Shown piece by piece: positions 31,542 through 39,877 of a DNA stretch of 64,000 nt. Under the pieces are notes generated by a model, which saw only the letters and a program-made list of their open reading frames with translations, had not been told where the DNA came from and did not search any database. The first letter of the stretch is position 1. The number at the start of each line of letters is the position of its first letter. A program made the position numbers and the translations under genes. This stretch comes from an uncultured Allofournierella sp. (lineage in GTDB: Bacteria > Bacillota > Clostridia > Oscillospirales > Ruminococcaceae), in assembly GCA_944382705.1 (NCBI GenBank), contig CALWNE010000044.1:24548-88547 (forward strand). The letters run 5' to 3'.

Positions 31542-33014
31542 ATGAAAAACAACACCTGGGAAAATTTTTTAAAGCCTGTGGTGGTGTTGGTGGTCATCTG
31601 TATGGCGGCAAGCGGCGCTTTGGCTGTGACCAACCAGTTCACCGCTCCTGTGATTGCCCAGCAGCTTCAGGCGGCTGCCAACGCAGCCTACATGGAGGTA
31701 CTGCCTGAGGCCGACGGGTTTGAGGAAATTACCGATTTTGCCACCAGCAATGTGACCAAGGTGCTGAAAGCCACCAACGGCGCAGGCTGGGTGTTTGAGA
31801 CCTATGGCAAGGGCTTTGGCGGCAATGTGCCCGCCGTTGTGGCGCTGGATGACCAGGGCACCGTGCTGAAGGTTAAATTTATGGAAAACAGCGAGACTGC
31901 CGGTTACGGCAAAAAGCTGGAGGATGCAAACGACGCCCAGGGCCAGGCACTGGCCAAGAGCTTTGAGGGCAAGTCTGGCCAGCTGCAAGCCGGTGATGTG
32001 GATATGATCAGCGGTGTAACGGTTTCTTCCAAGGCGGCACTGGCCGCTGTGAATGCAGCCATTAACTGCTTTAATGAGGTTGCACTGGGCCAGCAGGCCA
32101 CCGTGGAGGTGGACACCAGCTCCATGACTCCCGAAGAAGTGCGGGCCATGCTGGCCCCGGGCGCTGCCCTGACCCAGATTGACCCGGTGGAAAAGGCCAC
32201 CGAGGTATGGCAGGGCGATAATGGAAGCTATGTGATTTACGCCCAGGACCAGGGCTATGAATACGCTCAGGCACCGCTGGTGGTAGCGGTGGGCTTTGAT
32301 GCTCAGGGCGAAATCACCGGTGTATGGGTGGATGCCTCTGGCCAGACCCCTGGCATTGGTGACCAGGTAACCAGTGCGGAGTATCTGGACCAGTACACCG
32401 GCATTGTGGGCGAGCCTGGGCTGGATGGTGTGGATGCCGTCGCAGGCGCCACCGAAAGCAGCAAGGGCGTAAAGAAAGCGGTGCGCAAGGCCATTGCTGC
32501 CTATGTGGCGCTGAATCCCGATTCTGCTGCTGCTTTGGCACAGACAGAGGAGAGCACCTCCAGCGAGCCGGAGGAAAGCGAGAGTGCCCCTGCTGAAACT
32601 GCTGTGGTGCTTACCAAGGAAGAAGCACTAGAGCAGGTTCTGGCTCCCGGCGCAGCCTTGACGCAGATTACTGCACCGGAAGGCATTCAGGAGGCATGGC
32701 AGGGCGACGACGGCAGCTGTGTGCTGTTTGCCCAGGCAAATGGCTACGAATACGAAAGCGGCCCGCTGCTGGTTGGCGTTGGCTTTGGTGCCGACGGCAC
32801 GGTAACCGGCGTGTGGGTGGATGCTTCCGGCCAGACCCCCGGCATTGGCGATCGGGTATTGGCCGAAAGCTACCTGAGCCAGTACCAGGGCCTTGCAGAT
32901 GAGGCCAGCCTGGATGGCGTGGACGCCGCCGCTGGCGCCACCGAAAGCAGTAAGGGCGTAAAGAAAGCAGTTCGCAAATGCATTCAGGCTTATGCAGCCG
33001 GATTTGCATCCTGA
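31542..33014 (+). CDS. rnfG: Rnf complex subunit RnfG with three FMN-binding modules
   Basis: 490 aa, about 2.5 times the usual RnfG length. The N-terminal helix (residues 12-30) and first FMN-binding domain (to about 190) are the normal RnfG; its SGVTVS motif puts FMN on Thr160. Two further copies follow, about 200-326 and 366-490, very similar to each other (both contain GVWVDASGQTPGIGD and AGATESSKGVKKAVRK), with attachment threonines near 304 and 467. They are joined by a Ser/Glu-rich linker. The protein could carry three covalent flavins outside the membrane. No ApbE flavin transferase is in the window. Confidence 0.93.
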   Translation: MKNNTWENFLKPVVVLVVICMAASGALAVTNQFTAPVIAQQLQAAANAAYMEVLPEADGFEEITDFATSNVTKVLKATNGAGWVFETYGKGFGGNVPAVVALDDQGTVLKVKFMENSETAGYGKKLEDANDAQGQALAKSFEGKSGQLQAGDVDMISGVTVSSKAALAAVNAAINCFNEVALGQQATVEVDTSSMTPEEVRAMLAPGAALTQIDPVEKATEVWQGDNGSYVIYAQDQGYEYAQAPLVVAVGFDAQGEITGVWVDASGQTPGIGDQVTSAEYLDQYTGIVGEPGLDGVDAVAGATESSKGVKKAVRKAIAAYVALNPDSAAALAQTEESTSSEPEESESAPAETAVVLTKEEALEQVLAPGAALTQITAPEGIQEAWQGDDGSCVLFAQANGYEYESGPLLVGVGFGADGTVTGVWVDASGQTPGIGDRVLAESYLSQYQGLADEASLDGVDAAAGATESSKGVKKAVRKCIQAYAAGFAS

Positions 33015-33031
33015 AAGGAGGCTGGAATACC

Positions 33032-33694
33032 ATGAATAAATTGCAGATTTTGACCAACGGCCTCGTAAAGGAGAACCCGGTTCTGCGCCTGGTGCTGGGC
33101 ACCTGCCCCACCCTGGCTGTTACCACCCTGGCCTTTAACGGCCTGGGCATGGGCATTGCCGCTACCTTTGTGCTGGTGTGCTCCAATGTGGCAATCTCGC
33201 TGCTGCGGAACATCATCCCCGATAAGGTGCGTCTGCCCGCCTATATTACCGTGATTGCAACCTTTGTGTCCATTGTGCAGATGCTGGTAAAGGCCTATGT
33301 GCCCCAGCTGGATAAGGCCCTGGGCGTGTTTTTGCCCCTGATTGTGGTAAACTGCATCATTCTGGGCCGTGCAGAGATGTTTGCCTCCAAAAACAAGCCT
33401 CTGGATTCGGCCCTGGACGGCCTGGGCATGGGCCTGGGCTTTACCATCACCCTGGTGGTAATGGCTTCGATCCGTGAGATTGTGGGCTCCGGCAGCTGGT
33501 TCGGCATGACCATCATTCCGGAAAGCATCGACCGTTTTACCTTTATGACCACCCCGGCTGGCGGCTTTTTTACCTTTGGCATTCTGATGGCACTGGTAAT
33601 CTGGCTGGAAGAAAGGCTGGGCAAAAAAGTAGACCGCAGCATTGGCTGCGAAGGCTGCCCCTCCAAGGGCGCTTGCAAAGGGGGCTGTGACTGA
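33032..33694 (+). CDS. rnfE: Rnf complex membrane subunit RnfE
   Basis: A 220-aa membrane protein with about six helices, matching RnfE/NqrD (NPVLRLVLGTCPTLAV, LPLIVVNCIILGRAEMFAS). The C-terminus carries a Cys-rich tail (CEGCPSKGACKGGC). RnfA and RnfE share a [2Fe-2S] cluster across the membrane in current structures. Stop and rnfA start overlap (TGATG). Confidence 0.95.
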   Translation: MNKLQILTNGLVKENPVLRLVLGTCPTLAVTTLAFNGLGMGIAATFVLVCSNVAISLLRNIIPDKVRLPAYITVIATFVSIVQMLVKAYVPQLDKALGVFLPLIVVNCIILGRAEMFASKNKPLDSALDGLGMGLGFTITLVVMASIREIVGSGSWFGMTIIPESIDRFTFMTTPAGGFFTFGILMALVIWLEERLGKKVDRSIGCEGCPSKGACKGGCD

Positions 33695-34317
33695 TGGCTG
33701 CAAAGCTGGCTGCAATCTTTTTCACCATGATTTTGGTGGATAACTATGTGCTGGTAAAGTTTTTGGGAATCTGTCCGTTTTTGGGTGTTTCCAAAAAGCT
33801 GAACTCTGCGGTGGGCATGAGCTGCGCCGTAATCTTTGTTATGACCCTGGCCACGGCTGTAACCTGGCCCATTCAGACCTTTTTGCTCACCCCTGTGGAT
33901 GCCGAGGGGAATCTGAAATGGGATTTGGGTTACCTGCAAACCATCGTGTTTATTCTGATAATTGCCGTGCTGGTACAGCTGGTGGAGGTGGCCATGAAAA
34001 AATTCATGCCTCCTCTGCACAAGGCCCTGGGTGTTTATCTGCCCCTGATTACCACCAACTGCGCTGTGCTGGGTGTGACCGTGCTGAACATTGACAGCGG
34101 CTACACCTTTGTGGAGTCTATTGTGTGCGCTTTGGGTGCAGGTGTTGGCTTTATGCTGGCTATGGTGATTTTTTCCGGCGTGCGCAAGCGGCTGGAGGAT
34201 GCACAGCCCCCCAAGTGCTTTGAAGGCCTGCCCATTACGCTGGTGGCTGCTTCGGCCACTGCACTGAGCTTTGGCGGCTTTGCCGGCATGATTGAAAACA
34301 TTTTTGGAACGATGTAA
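33694..34317 (+). CDS. rnfA: Rnf complex membrane subunit RnfA
   Basis: A 207-aa, six-helix RnfA/NqrE protein with DNYVLVKFLGICPFLGVS and LGVYLPLITTNCAVLGV. Its cysteines contribute to the intramembrane iron-sulfur cluster with RnfE. It is translationally coupled to rnfE by a one-base overlap. Confidence 0.95.
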   Translation: MAAKLAAIFFTMILVDNYVLVKFLGICPFLGVSKKLNSAVGMSCAVIFVMTLATAVTWPIQTFLLTPVDAEGNLKWDLGYLQTIVFILIIAVLVQLVEVAMKKFMPPLHKALGVYLPLITTNCAVLGVTVLNIDSGYTFVESIVCALGAGVGFMLAMVIFSGVRKRLEDAQPPKCFEGLPITLVAASATALSFGGFAGMIENIFGTM

Positions 34318-34332
34318 AAGGAGGCCGAAACC

Positions 34333-35118
34333 ATGACAATTGCATTAGCGATTTCCATTGTGACTGCAGTAGGCTTCCTGGGTGCAGTGATTCTGGTGCT
34401 GGCTGCAAAATTTATGGCAGTGGAGGAGGACCCCCGCATTGGGCAGGTTTCCGGCTGTCTGCCCGGTGCAAACTGCGGCGCCTGCGGCTATGCAGGCTGT
34501 GCTGACTACGCCAAGGCCATTGTGGAGTCTGGCGCTGAGGTAAACAAGTGTGTGCCCGGCGGCGCAAAGTGCGCCGAGGATGTGGCCGCCCTTATGGGTG
34601 TGTCTGCTGGGTCTGCTGCGGTTGTAAAGGCAGTGGTGGGCTGCCAGGGCAAGCCTGGCGTGTGCGGACAGAAGTTTGATTACAAGGGCATTGCTACCTG
34701 TGCTGCCGCAGCTGCGCTGCATGGCGGCCCCAAGGCTTGCGTGCATGGCTGCATGGGCCTGGGCGACTGTGTGCGTGCCTGCCCCTTTGATGCCATGCAC
34801 ATTGTGGAAGGCATTGCCCAGGTGGATGTGGATAAGTGCACCGGCTGCGGCGCCTGTGCCAAGGTGTGCCCCCATCAGGTGATTGAAATTTGTGCCAACA
34901 CCCATGCAAAGCCTCAGGTGCGGTGCAACAACACCGAGCGGGGCGCCCAGGTAATGAAGGAGTGCACCACTGGCTGCATTGGCTGCATGAAATGCCAGAA
35001 GGCCTGCCCCAGCGATGCCATCCATGTAACCAACAACCTGGCTCGCATTGATTACGATAAGTGCACCGGCTGCGGTGCCTGCGTAACGGTTTGCCCCAAG
35101 CAGGTTATCGTGCGGTAA
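34333..35118 (+). CDS. rnfB: Rnf complex ferredoxin subunit RnfB
   Basis: A 261-aa protein with one N-terminal helix (residues 5-25), the RnfB-specific cluster site (CGACGYAGCADYA region) and four ferredoxin motifs: CMGLGDCVRACP, CTGCGACAKVCP, CIGCMKCQKACP, CTGCGACVTVCP. It is the entry point for electrons from reduced ferredoxin. As in Clostridia, rnfB is the last gene of the operon. Confidence 0.96.
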   Translation: MTIALAISIVTAVGFLGAVILVLAAKFMAVEEDPRIGQVSGCLPGANCGACGYAGCADYAKAIVESGAEVNKCVPGGAKCAEDVAALMGVSAGSAAVVKAVVGCQGKPGVCGQKFDYKGIATCAAAAALHGGPKACVHGCMGLGDCVRACPFDAMHIVEGIAQVDVDKCTGCGACAKVCPHQVIEICANTHAKPQVRCNNTERGAQVMKECTTGCIGCMKCQKACPSDAIHVTNNLARIDYDKCTGCGACVTVCPKQVIVR

Positions 35119-35170
35119 AGCCAGACTGCAAAGCTGCTTTGCAGGTTTGAGCGATTGTGCGTGAATAACA

Positions 35171-35206
35171 AAAAATCACCCTGTCCGTCGGACAGGGTGA
35201 TTTTTT
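35171..35206 (+). terminator. Intrinsic terminator of the rnf operon
   Basis: Perfect 12-bp stem ATCACCCTGTCC / GGACAGGGTGAT with a 3-nt loop, then six T. The A-run on the other side could serve the convergent citrate synthase gene. Confidence 0.92.
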
Positions 35207-35271
35207 GTTGGATTGCAGCAAAGAAACAGCAGGGGAATGTTGGCTGAGGCCGGGCAGCGCAGGTGTGCCGT

Positions 35272-36642
35272 TTAATCCCGCTGTTCCAGAGGCTGGTATT
35301 CCCGGCGGGGCTGTACCGCCACATAGGCAGGGCGGATGATTTTGCTCATGTTAATCAGCTCCTCCATCCGGTGGGCACTCCAGCCGGCAATGCGGCCCAT
35401 GGCAAAGATGGGAGTATACAGTTCCGGAGGAAGGTCCAGCATACGGTACACAAAGCCGCTGTAAAAGTCGATGTTGGCGGAAACGCCTTTGTAGATGCGG
35501 CGTTTTTCCATAATCACCTGGGGCGCAAGCCGTTCCACAGCGGAGTAAAGCTCGTATTCCTCGTGCAGGCCCTTTTCCTGGCTGAGCTGCTCCACAAAGC
35601 TGCGCAGGATGCTTGCACGGGGGTCACTGATGGAATAAACTGCGTGCCCCATGCCGTAAATCAGGCCGCTTTTGTCGAAGGCGTTGCCTTCCAGCAGCTG
35701 GTTGAGATAATGGCAGATGGCGTCCTCGTCCGTCCAGTCCGGCAGGGTTTGTTTCATATCCTCAAACATCTGCACTACCTTAATGTTGGCACCGCCGTGG
35801 CGGGGGCCTTTCAGGCTGGCCAGTGCAGCGGCCATGCAGCTATAGGTGTCGGTGCCGGAACTGGTGACCACATGGGTGGTAAAGGTGGAGTTGTTGCCGC
35901 CGCCATGCTCGGCATGGAGCACCAGGCACAAATCCAGAATCCGGGCTTCCAGAGGGGTATAGGCCCTGTCTGGCCGCAGCAGGGTCAGAATGTTTTCCGC
36001 TGTGGAAAGCTCTGGCCGGGGGGCATGGATGTAAAGGCTGCTGCCGTTTTTGTAGTGGTTGTAAGCCTGGTAGCCATACACAGCAATCAGGGGGAAGATG
36101 GCAATCAGGTCCATGCACTGGCGGATTACATTGGGCAGGCTGATGTCGTCCGGCCGTTCGTCGTAGCTGCCCATGGTGAGCACGCACCGGGCCATCACAT
36201 TCATCATATCCGGGCTGGGGGCTTTTAAAATCACATCCCGCACAAAGTTGGTGGGCAGACTGCGGTAAAAAGCCAGCTGCTGGTTAAAATCAGCCAGGGC
36301 CTGAGCATCCGGCAGCTGGCCAAACATCAGCAGGTAGGCAGTTTCTTCAAAGCCAAACCGGTTATCTTTTAAAAAGCCGTTCACCAGGTCCTGGATGGAA
36401 TAGCCCCGGTAAAACAGCTGGCCCTCGCAGGGGACTTTTTCGCCATTGACCAGTTTGCTGCTCACAATCTCGCTGATTTCGGTGAGACCGGCTACCACAC
36501 CGGTACCGTTCAGGTCACGCAGGCCCCGTTTTACATCGTAGCGCAGATAATCCTGGGGGTCAATCCGGCTGTTGCACAAGCAGGTTTGGGCCAGTGCTTC
36601 CTGTGCCGGGGTAACTTTAGAGTATTCCGAAAATTCTGCCAT
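35272..36642 (-). CDS. Citrate synthase
   Basis: 456 aa, the longer Firmicutes-type citrate/2-methylcitrate synthase. Catalytic regions are present: LHAEHGGGNNSTFTTHVV and GMGHAVYSISDPRA (the two active His) and ANIDFYSGFVY (Asp). It condenses oxaloacetate and acetyl-CoA. ATG 36642 has AGGAGGT at 8-base spacing; an upstream extension in frame has no ribosome site. Si- versus Re-type cannot be confused, as Re-citrate synthases are unrelated. A methylcitrate role is less likely because no prp genes are nearby. Confidence 0.92.
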   Translation of the reverse strand: MAEFSEYSKVTPAQEALAQTCLCNSRIDPQDYLRYDVKRGLRDLNGTGVVAGLTEISEIVSSKLVNGEKVPCEGQLFYRGYSIQDLVNGFLKDNRFGFEETAYLLMFGQLPDAQALADFNQQLAFYRSLPTNFVRDVILKAPSPDMMNVMARCVLTMGSYDERPDDISLPNVIRQCMDLIAIFPLIAVYGYQAYNHYKNGSSLYIHAPRPELSTAENILTLLRPDRAYTPLEARILDLCLVLHAEHGGGNNSTFTTHVVTSSGTDTYSCMAAALASLKGPRHGGANIKVVQMFEDMKQTLPDWTDEDAICHYLNQLLEGNAFDKSGLIYGMGHAVYSISDPRASILRSFVEQLSQEKGLHEEYELYSAVERLAPQVIMEKRRIYKGVSANIDFYSGFVYRMLDLPPELYTPIFAMGRIAGWSAHRMEELINMSKIIRPAYVAVQPRREYQPLEQRD

Positions 36643-36949
36643 ATTGCAGTACCTCCTTTGCCTAAGGAATAAGATCCATTTTAGTTTATCTAATTTAATA
36701 TAGCACAAAAGTAAAGCGAATTTTGTGAATAGAACCTTAATTTTTGTGAAAGTTAGCTGGCAACCCCTGATTTTGGGGTGTGCAGCAGGCGTTGCCGAAA
36801 AAATGGCAAGGGGTACTGCAATCTGTAGAGTTGGCTGTAAATCGGCCTGTAATGCGGGTTTGCGGGGGATTAAGGCCGCAGAAAAACCAGTGCGGAACCG
36901 TGAGATTTGGATTTTTTAAAAATTTTTTTAAAAAATTTCAAAAAAGGGC
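36643..36949. other. Gene-free interval upstream of citrate synthase and tRNA-Tyr
   Basis: About 300 bases separate the two divergent units. Near 36905-36945 it is extremely A/T rich. I see no gene and only the tRNA promoter at its right end. Confidence 0.5.
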
Positions 36950-36978
36950 TTGCATTTTCGAGAAATGGTTGCTATAAT
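36950..36978 (+). promoter_or_regulatory. Promoter of tRNA-Tyr
   Basis: TTGCAT (36950-36955), 17-bp spacer, TGC-TATAAT with the -10 at 36973-36978. Confidence 0.8.
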
Positions 36979-37022
36979 AAACAAGCACTCAGCGATGAGG
37001 GCAAACAAAAAGAATTGAATAT

Positions 37023-37107
37023 GGGAGTGTTCCCGAGCGGCCAAAGGGGGCAGACTGTAAATCTGTTGCGTTTTGCTTCGGTGGTTCGAATCCACCCGCT
37101 CCCACCA
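37023..37107 (+). tRNA. tRNA-Tyr (anticodon GUA), CCA encoded
   Basis: 85-nt class II tRNA: acceptor GGGAGTG pairs with CGCTCCC, anticodon stem CAGA/TCTG with loop CTGTAAA (GTA), a long variable arm, T-arm GGTTCGAATCC and encoded CCA. Confidence 0.96.
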
Positions 37108-37108
37108 A

Positions 37109-37142
37109 AAAGAACAGACACGAATGTGTCTGTTCTTTTTTT
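37109..37142 (+). terminator. Intrinsic terminator after tRNA-Tyr
   Basis: AAAGAACAGACAC / GTGTCTGTTCTTT stem with a 4-nt loop and a T-tract. Confidence 0.9.
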
Positions 37143-37494
37143 ATCCAAAACAAGTAAGGTGCCTCGGCTAAGTTGCAGGGGCATTGAGCCAATCGCTTTG
37201 GTTTTAAACATAAAGCAGATGGTTGCGTTGAAAACTAAACGGGCCGAAAAGCTTTTGGACAAAAGACGGTGGCGGTTGAGGGCTGCTGGCAACCAATACA
37301 GGCGGAGCCATTATACCCCGCTGCCGGGCTGGTTTTGTGAGAAGGTTAATTGGCTTTATGAAAAGGCTCACCTGAGGGAGAGGTGCCGGCCCAGAAACAA
37401 TGCTGGCCCCGGAAAAGAGGATTAGCCCATGTTAAAGGGCAGTGCTGGCCCAGGGGCACGAAAAAACCGTTTATTTGCAAAAAATAAGGGATTC
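37143..37494. other. Gene-free interval
   Basis: About 350 bases without a supportable gene between the tRNA-Tyr terminator and the TSUP promoter. Open frames crossing it have no ribosome site and no family resemblance. Confidence 0.5.
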
Positions 37495-37523
37495 TTGTAC
37501 AGCGCTGTATAACATGGTACACT
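37495..37523 (+). promoter_or_regulatory. Promoter of the TSUP permease gene
   Basis: TTGTAC (37495-37500), 17-bp spacer, TACACT (37518-37523). Confidence 0.6.
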
Positions 37524-37619
37524 AAAGTTCAATCAATGGATGGATAAACCCAGCCCGGCACCAACTGGATTGTTCAAAGGCTGGGGATACCATGAAGTGG
37601 AAGGGAAGCGCAGAATGCA

Positions 37620-38420
37620 ATGAGTATTGTACAATCCATGTTGTTTGCACTGGTTGGCTTTTTTGCATCTGTTGCAGGGGCAATCTGCGGCATAGGCGGC
37701 GGAGTTATCATGAAACCGGCGCTGGATTTGTTTGGGTGGGCCAGTGTTAGCACCATAAGCTTTTTATCTGGCTGCACGGTACTGGCCATGAGCTGTTACA
37801 GCGTGATAAAGTCCATGCTGGCAAAGGAACAATCCGTCAACCTGAAAACCGCCACGCCGCTGGCCTTTGGCGCAGCGGTAGGCGGTGTGCTGGGCAAGCA
37901 GATGTTTTCGGCGGTAAAAAACAGTTTGCCCAACCCGGATATGGTAGGCGGGGTACAGGCGGCTTGCCTGCTGGTGATTACCCTGCTGACCCTGCTGTAT
38001 ACCCTCAACAAAGAAAAAATCTCCACCTTACAGGTAACTTCGCTGGTTGCCTGTGGTACCATTGGGGTGCTGCTGGGGATTATGTCCAGCTTTTTGGGCA
38101 TTGGCGGCGGCCCAATCAATTTGGTGGTTTTGTACTTTTTTTTCGGCATGGATACCAAAACCGCTGCGGCGAATAGCCTTTATATCATTTTGTTCAGCCA
38201 GGCCACCAGCTTTGCCACCACCCTGATTACCCGAACGGTACCCCAGTTTACAGCAATCACACTGGTGCTGATGGTGTTCAGCGGCATTCTGGGCGGTGCA
38301 GCGGGGCGCATTGTGAACAAACAAATGGACAACCAAAGGGTGGAAAAGCTGTTTGTGGGTTTGATGGGGCTTATCATCCTGGCCAGTGCTTACAATACAT
38401 GGCAGTATATGATGCCATAG
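37620..38420 (+). CDS. TauE/SafE (TSUP) family membrane permease
   Basis: A 266-aa protein with about eight helices and the internal duplication of the family: GAICGIGGGVIMKPALD in the first half and FLGIGGGPINLVVLYFF in the second. TSUP members export or import sulfite, sulfonates or other small anions. Substrate is unknown here; neighbours (tRNAs) give no hint. A GGAAGGGAAG ribosome site precedes ATG 37620. Confidence 0.88.
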   Translation: MSIVQSMLFALVGFFASVAGAICGIGGGVIMKPALDLFGWASVSTISFLSGCTVLAMSCYSVIKSMLAKEQSVNLKTATPLAFGAAVGGVLGKQMFSAVKNSLPNPDMVGGVQAACLLVITLLTLLYTLNKEKISTLQVTSLVACGTIGVLLGIMSSFLGIGGGPINLVVLYFFFGMDTKTAAANSLYIILFSQATSFATTLITRTVPQFTAITLVLMVFSGILGGAAGRIVNKQMDNQRVEKLFVGLMGLIILASAYNTWQYMMP

Positions 38421-38510
38421 GTATGCCCCCAAAAGGCCCGATTGCCAGAGGAATTGGTGAGGCTGTTCTTTTTTGGAGAAAAAGGATAATAAAAAATGCT
38501 GGAAAGAGGC

Positions 38511-38539
38511 TTGCAATTCTGCCAAAGATAGAGTATAAT
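38511..38539 (+). promoter_or_regulatory. Promoter of tRNA-Leu
   Basis: TTGCAA (38511-38516), 17-bp spacer, TATAAT (38534-38539). Confidence 0.8.
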
Positions 38540-38559
38540 AGCTACTGTTCCATAAAAAT

Positions 38560-38645
38560 GCCGGTGTGTCGGAATGGCAGACGATGCGGACTCAAAATCC
38601 GTTGGTGGCGACACCGTGTGGGTTCAAGTCCCACCACCGGCACCA
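38560..38645 (+). tRNA. tRNA-Leu (anticodon CAA), CCA encoded
   Basis: 86-nt class II tRNA: acceptor GCCGGTG/CACCGGC, anticodon stem GCGGA/TCCGT with loop CTCAAAA (CAA), long variable arm, T-arm GGTTCAAGTCC and encoded CCA. Confidence 0.96.
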
Positions 38646-38679
38646 AAAATCCCGAATGCGATAGCATTCGGGATTTTTA
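38645..38679 (+). terminator. Intrinsic terminator after tRNA-Leu
   Basis: Perfect 15-bp inverted repeat AAAAATCCCGAATGC / GCATTCGGGATTTTT. Confidence 0.92.
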
Positions 38680-38773
38680 CTTATTGGCGGTTTTACGCTT
38701 CACCAATTTGCACTGCCTGCCCGGGATTTTTGTAAGTGAATAGGTAATAAGTGAAGAAGGAAGGTGGAAACAT

Positions 38774-39056
38774 ATGAAACCAAAAACTTTTTATTCTATA
38801 CTTTGCCTGATGTTTCTTTTGGGGGGCAGTTTGGAATATTCTGTGTATCGCTGCAATCCTTCCGTTGAAACTCTGCTACCTGTCTTTTGCAGCGATTATG
38901 CTGGTAAGTGTTGTCTCCGCGATAATGGATTTCTGCACGGCCAAACAGGACACACAAAAAAGAGACGACAAAATAAAAAATCCCCTGCTCTATCTATTCC
39001 CGTGTTTGGCCGCAGCGTGGCTCACCACATTTGTTGCTTGTGTTTTTGCAGCATGA
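38774..39056 (+). pseudogene. Small multi-pass membrane protein broken (or shifted) at a six-G run
   Basis: ATG 38774 with a GAAGGTGG site starts a hydrophobic frame (MKPKTFYSILCLMFLL). At the run of six G (38821-38826) the hydrophobic reading continues in a different frame (GAVWNILCIAAILP, then LCYLSFAAIMLVSVVSAIMDF, and LLYLFPCLAAAWLTTFVACVFAA to the stop at 39056). Removing one G would restore one protein of about 93 aa with three membrane helices. The first frame itself runs on to 39166 but loses hydrophobic character. This may be a true mutation, a phase-variable tract, a programmed shift or a sequencing error. Function unknown. Confidence 0.65.
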
Positions 39057-39089
39057 CTGTTGCATCTACACTGTTTTTATATTTCAAGA

Positions 39090-39133
39090 CGAGTGGTTTA
39101 CAGCCTTTAAAGGCTGCAAACCACTCGTTTTTT
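39090..39133 (+). terminator. Intrinsic terminator after the frameshifted membrane protein gene
   Basis: CGAGTGGTTT-CAGCC / GGCTG-AAACCACTCG stem followed by six T. A complete terminator supports the idea that the broken frame was a real transcription unit. Confidence 0.88.
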
Positions 39134-39210
39134 GCTGCCGCATCCTGTTTGATTGTTCCAGAATAGGATTTTTGAGCCGGTGCCATGGGCACTTAAAAGG
39201 GGATAATTAA

Positions 39211-39255
39211 AAGGCACAGGCCCTGCTTGCCATGGGTAAGCAGGGCCTGTGCCTT
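39211..39255. terminator. Bidirectional terminator after the pyrophosphatase-like gene
   Basis: Perfect 18-bp inverted repeat AAGGCACAGGCCCTGCTT / AAGCAGGGCCTGTGCCTT with a T-run on the minus-strand side. Confidence 0.85.
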
Positions 39256-39318
39256 GTTTAAGATATTTGTTTTGTCTGGATAAGCAGAACCGGCCGGACG
39301 ATGCAGCCCGGCGGGGGA

Positions 39319-39750
39319 TTACAGGGCCTTTGCGTGGTGCTCCATGCAATAGGCGGCTTCTGCCTGGCCAAACCAGCCTTCCCCGGGGCCGATGTGGGGA
39401 TACAGCTTGTTCAGCTCCGCCTGTTCCTGCGGGGTTAGCTGGGAGATATCCTGGATGTCTCTGGCTGCTTCCACCGCCACATATTTGTGGTCTAAATCGG
39501 CCCGCTTAAATACGCCAATTACCCGGATGGGCAGTTGATCGCCCAGTTCCACCTCCCGTTCGGTCATCAGAATGCAGTCCCAGTGGGGGGAGGGCGGGGT
39601 GCCGGATTCCTTAATCCAGCCATAGGGTTTTGTGAACCCCCGTTCGTATTTCAGGGATTTATAGCCGGTTTCGGTAAACTGGTTGGTTGCGGGGTTGTAC
39701 TCCATCCGCATGGGATAGCTGTGGGTTTGCTCTACAATCATGTGCAGCAT
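39319..39750 (-). CDS. Inorganic pyrophosphatase-like protein
   Basis: A 143-aa protein. It contains FTETGYKSLKYERGFTKPYGWI followed by the acidic WDCILMTEREVELGDQLPIRVIGVF, which resembles the DGDPLDVLVL-like metal region of soluble family I pyrophosphatases, and KYVAVEAARD. These enzymes hydrolyse diphosphate released by biosynthesis. It is shorter than classic enzymes (about 175 aa), and key Asp positions are not all obvious, so activity is likely but not proven. ATG 39750 follows AGGAGGA. The lacZ pseudogene lies upstream on the same strand. Confidence 0.65.
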   Translation of the reverse strand: MLHMIVEQTHSYPMRMEYNPATNQFTETGYKSLKYERGFTKPYGWIKESGTPPSPHWDCILMTEREVELGDQLPIRVIGVFKRADLDHKYVAVEAARDIQDISQLTPQEQAELNKLYPHIGPGEGWFGQAEAAYCMEHHAKAL

Positions 39751-39877
39751 TGGGATGTCCTCCTGGTGTGTATTTAAAATCCAATGGGGAAAGAGCCGCA
39801 AGGCCCAGAGAAAACCATGTATAAGGGGCTTAATGGCCCGGAATGATACAATCCTTTCCGGGCAGGGGCAGCATTGC

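Noticed and set aside
37143..37494. Open frame running through tRNA-Tyr into the following gap
   Set aside because: It overlaps the tRNA and its terminator, has no ribosome site, and the product resembles nothing.
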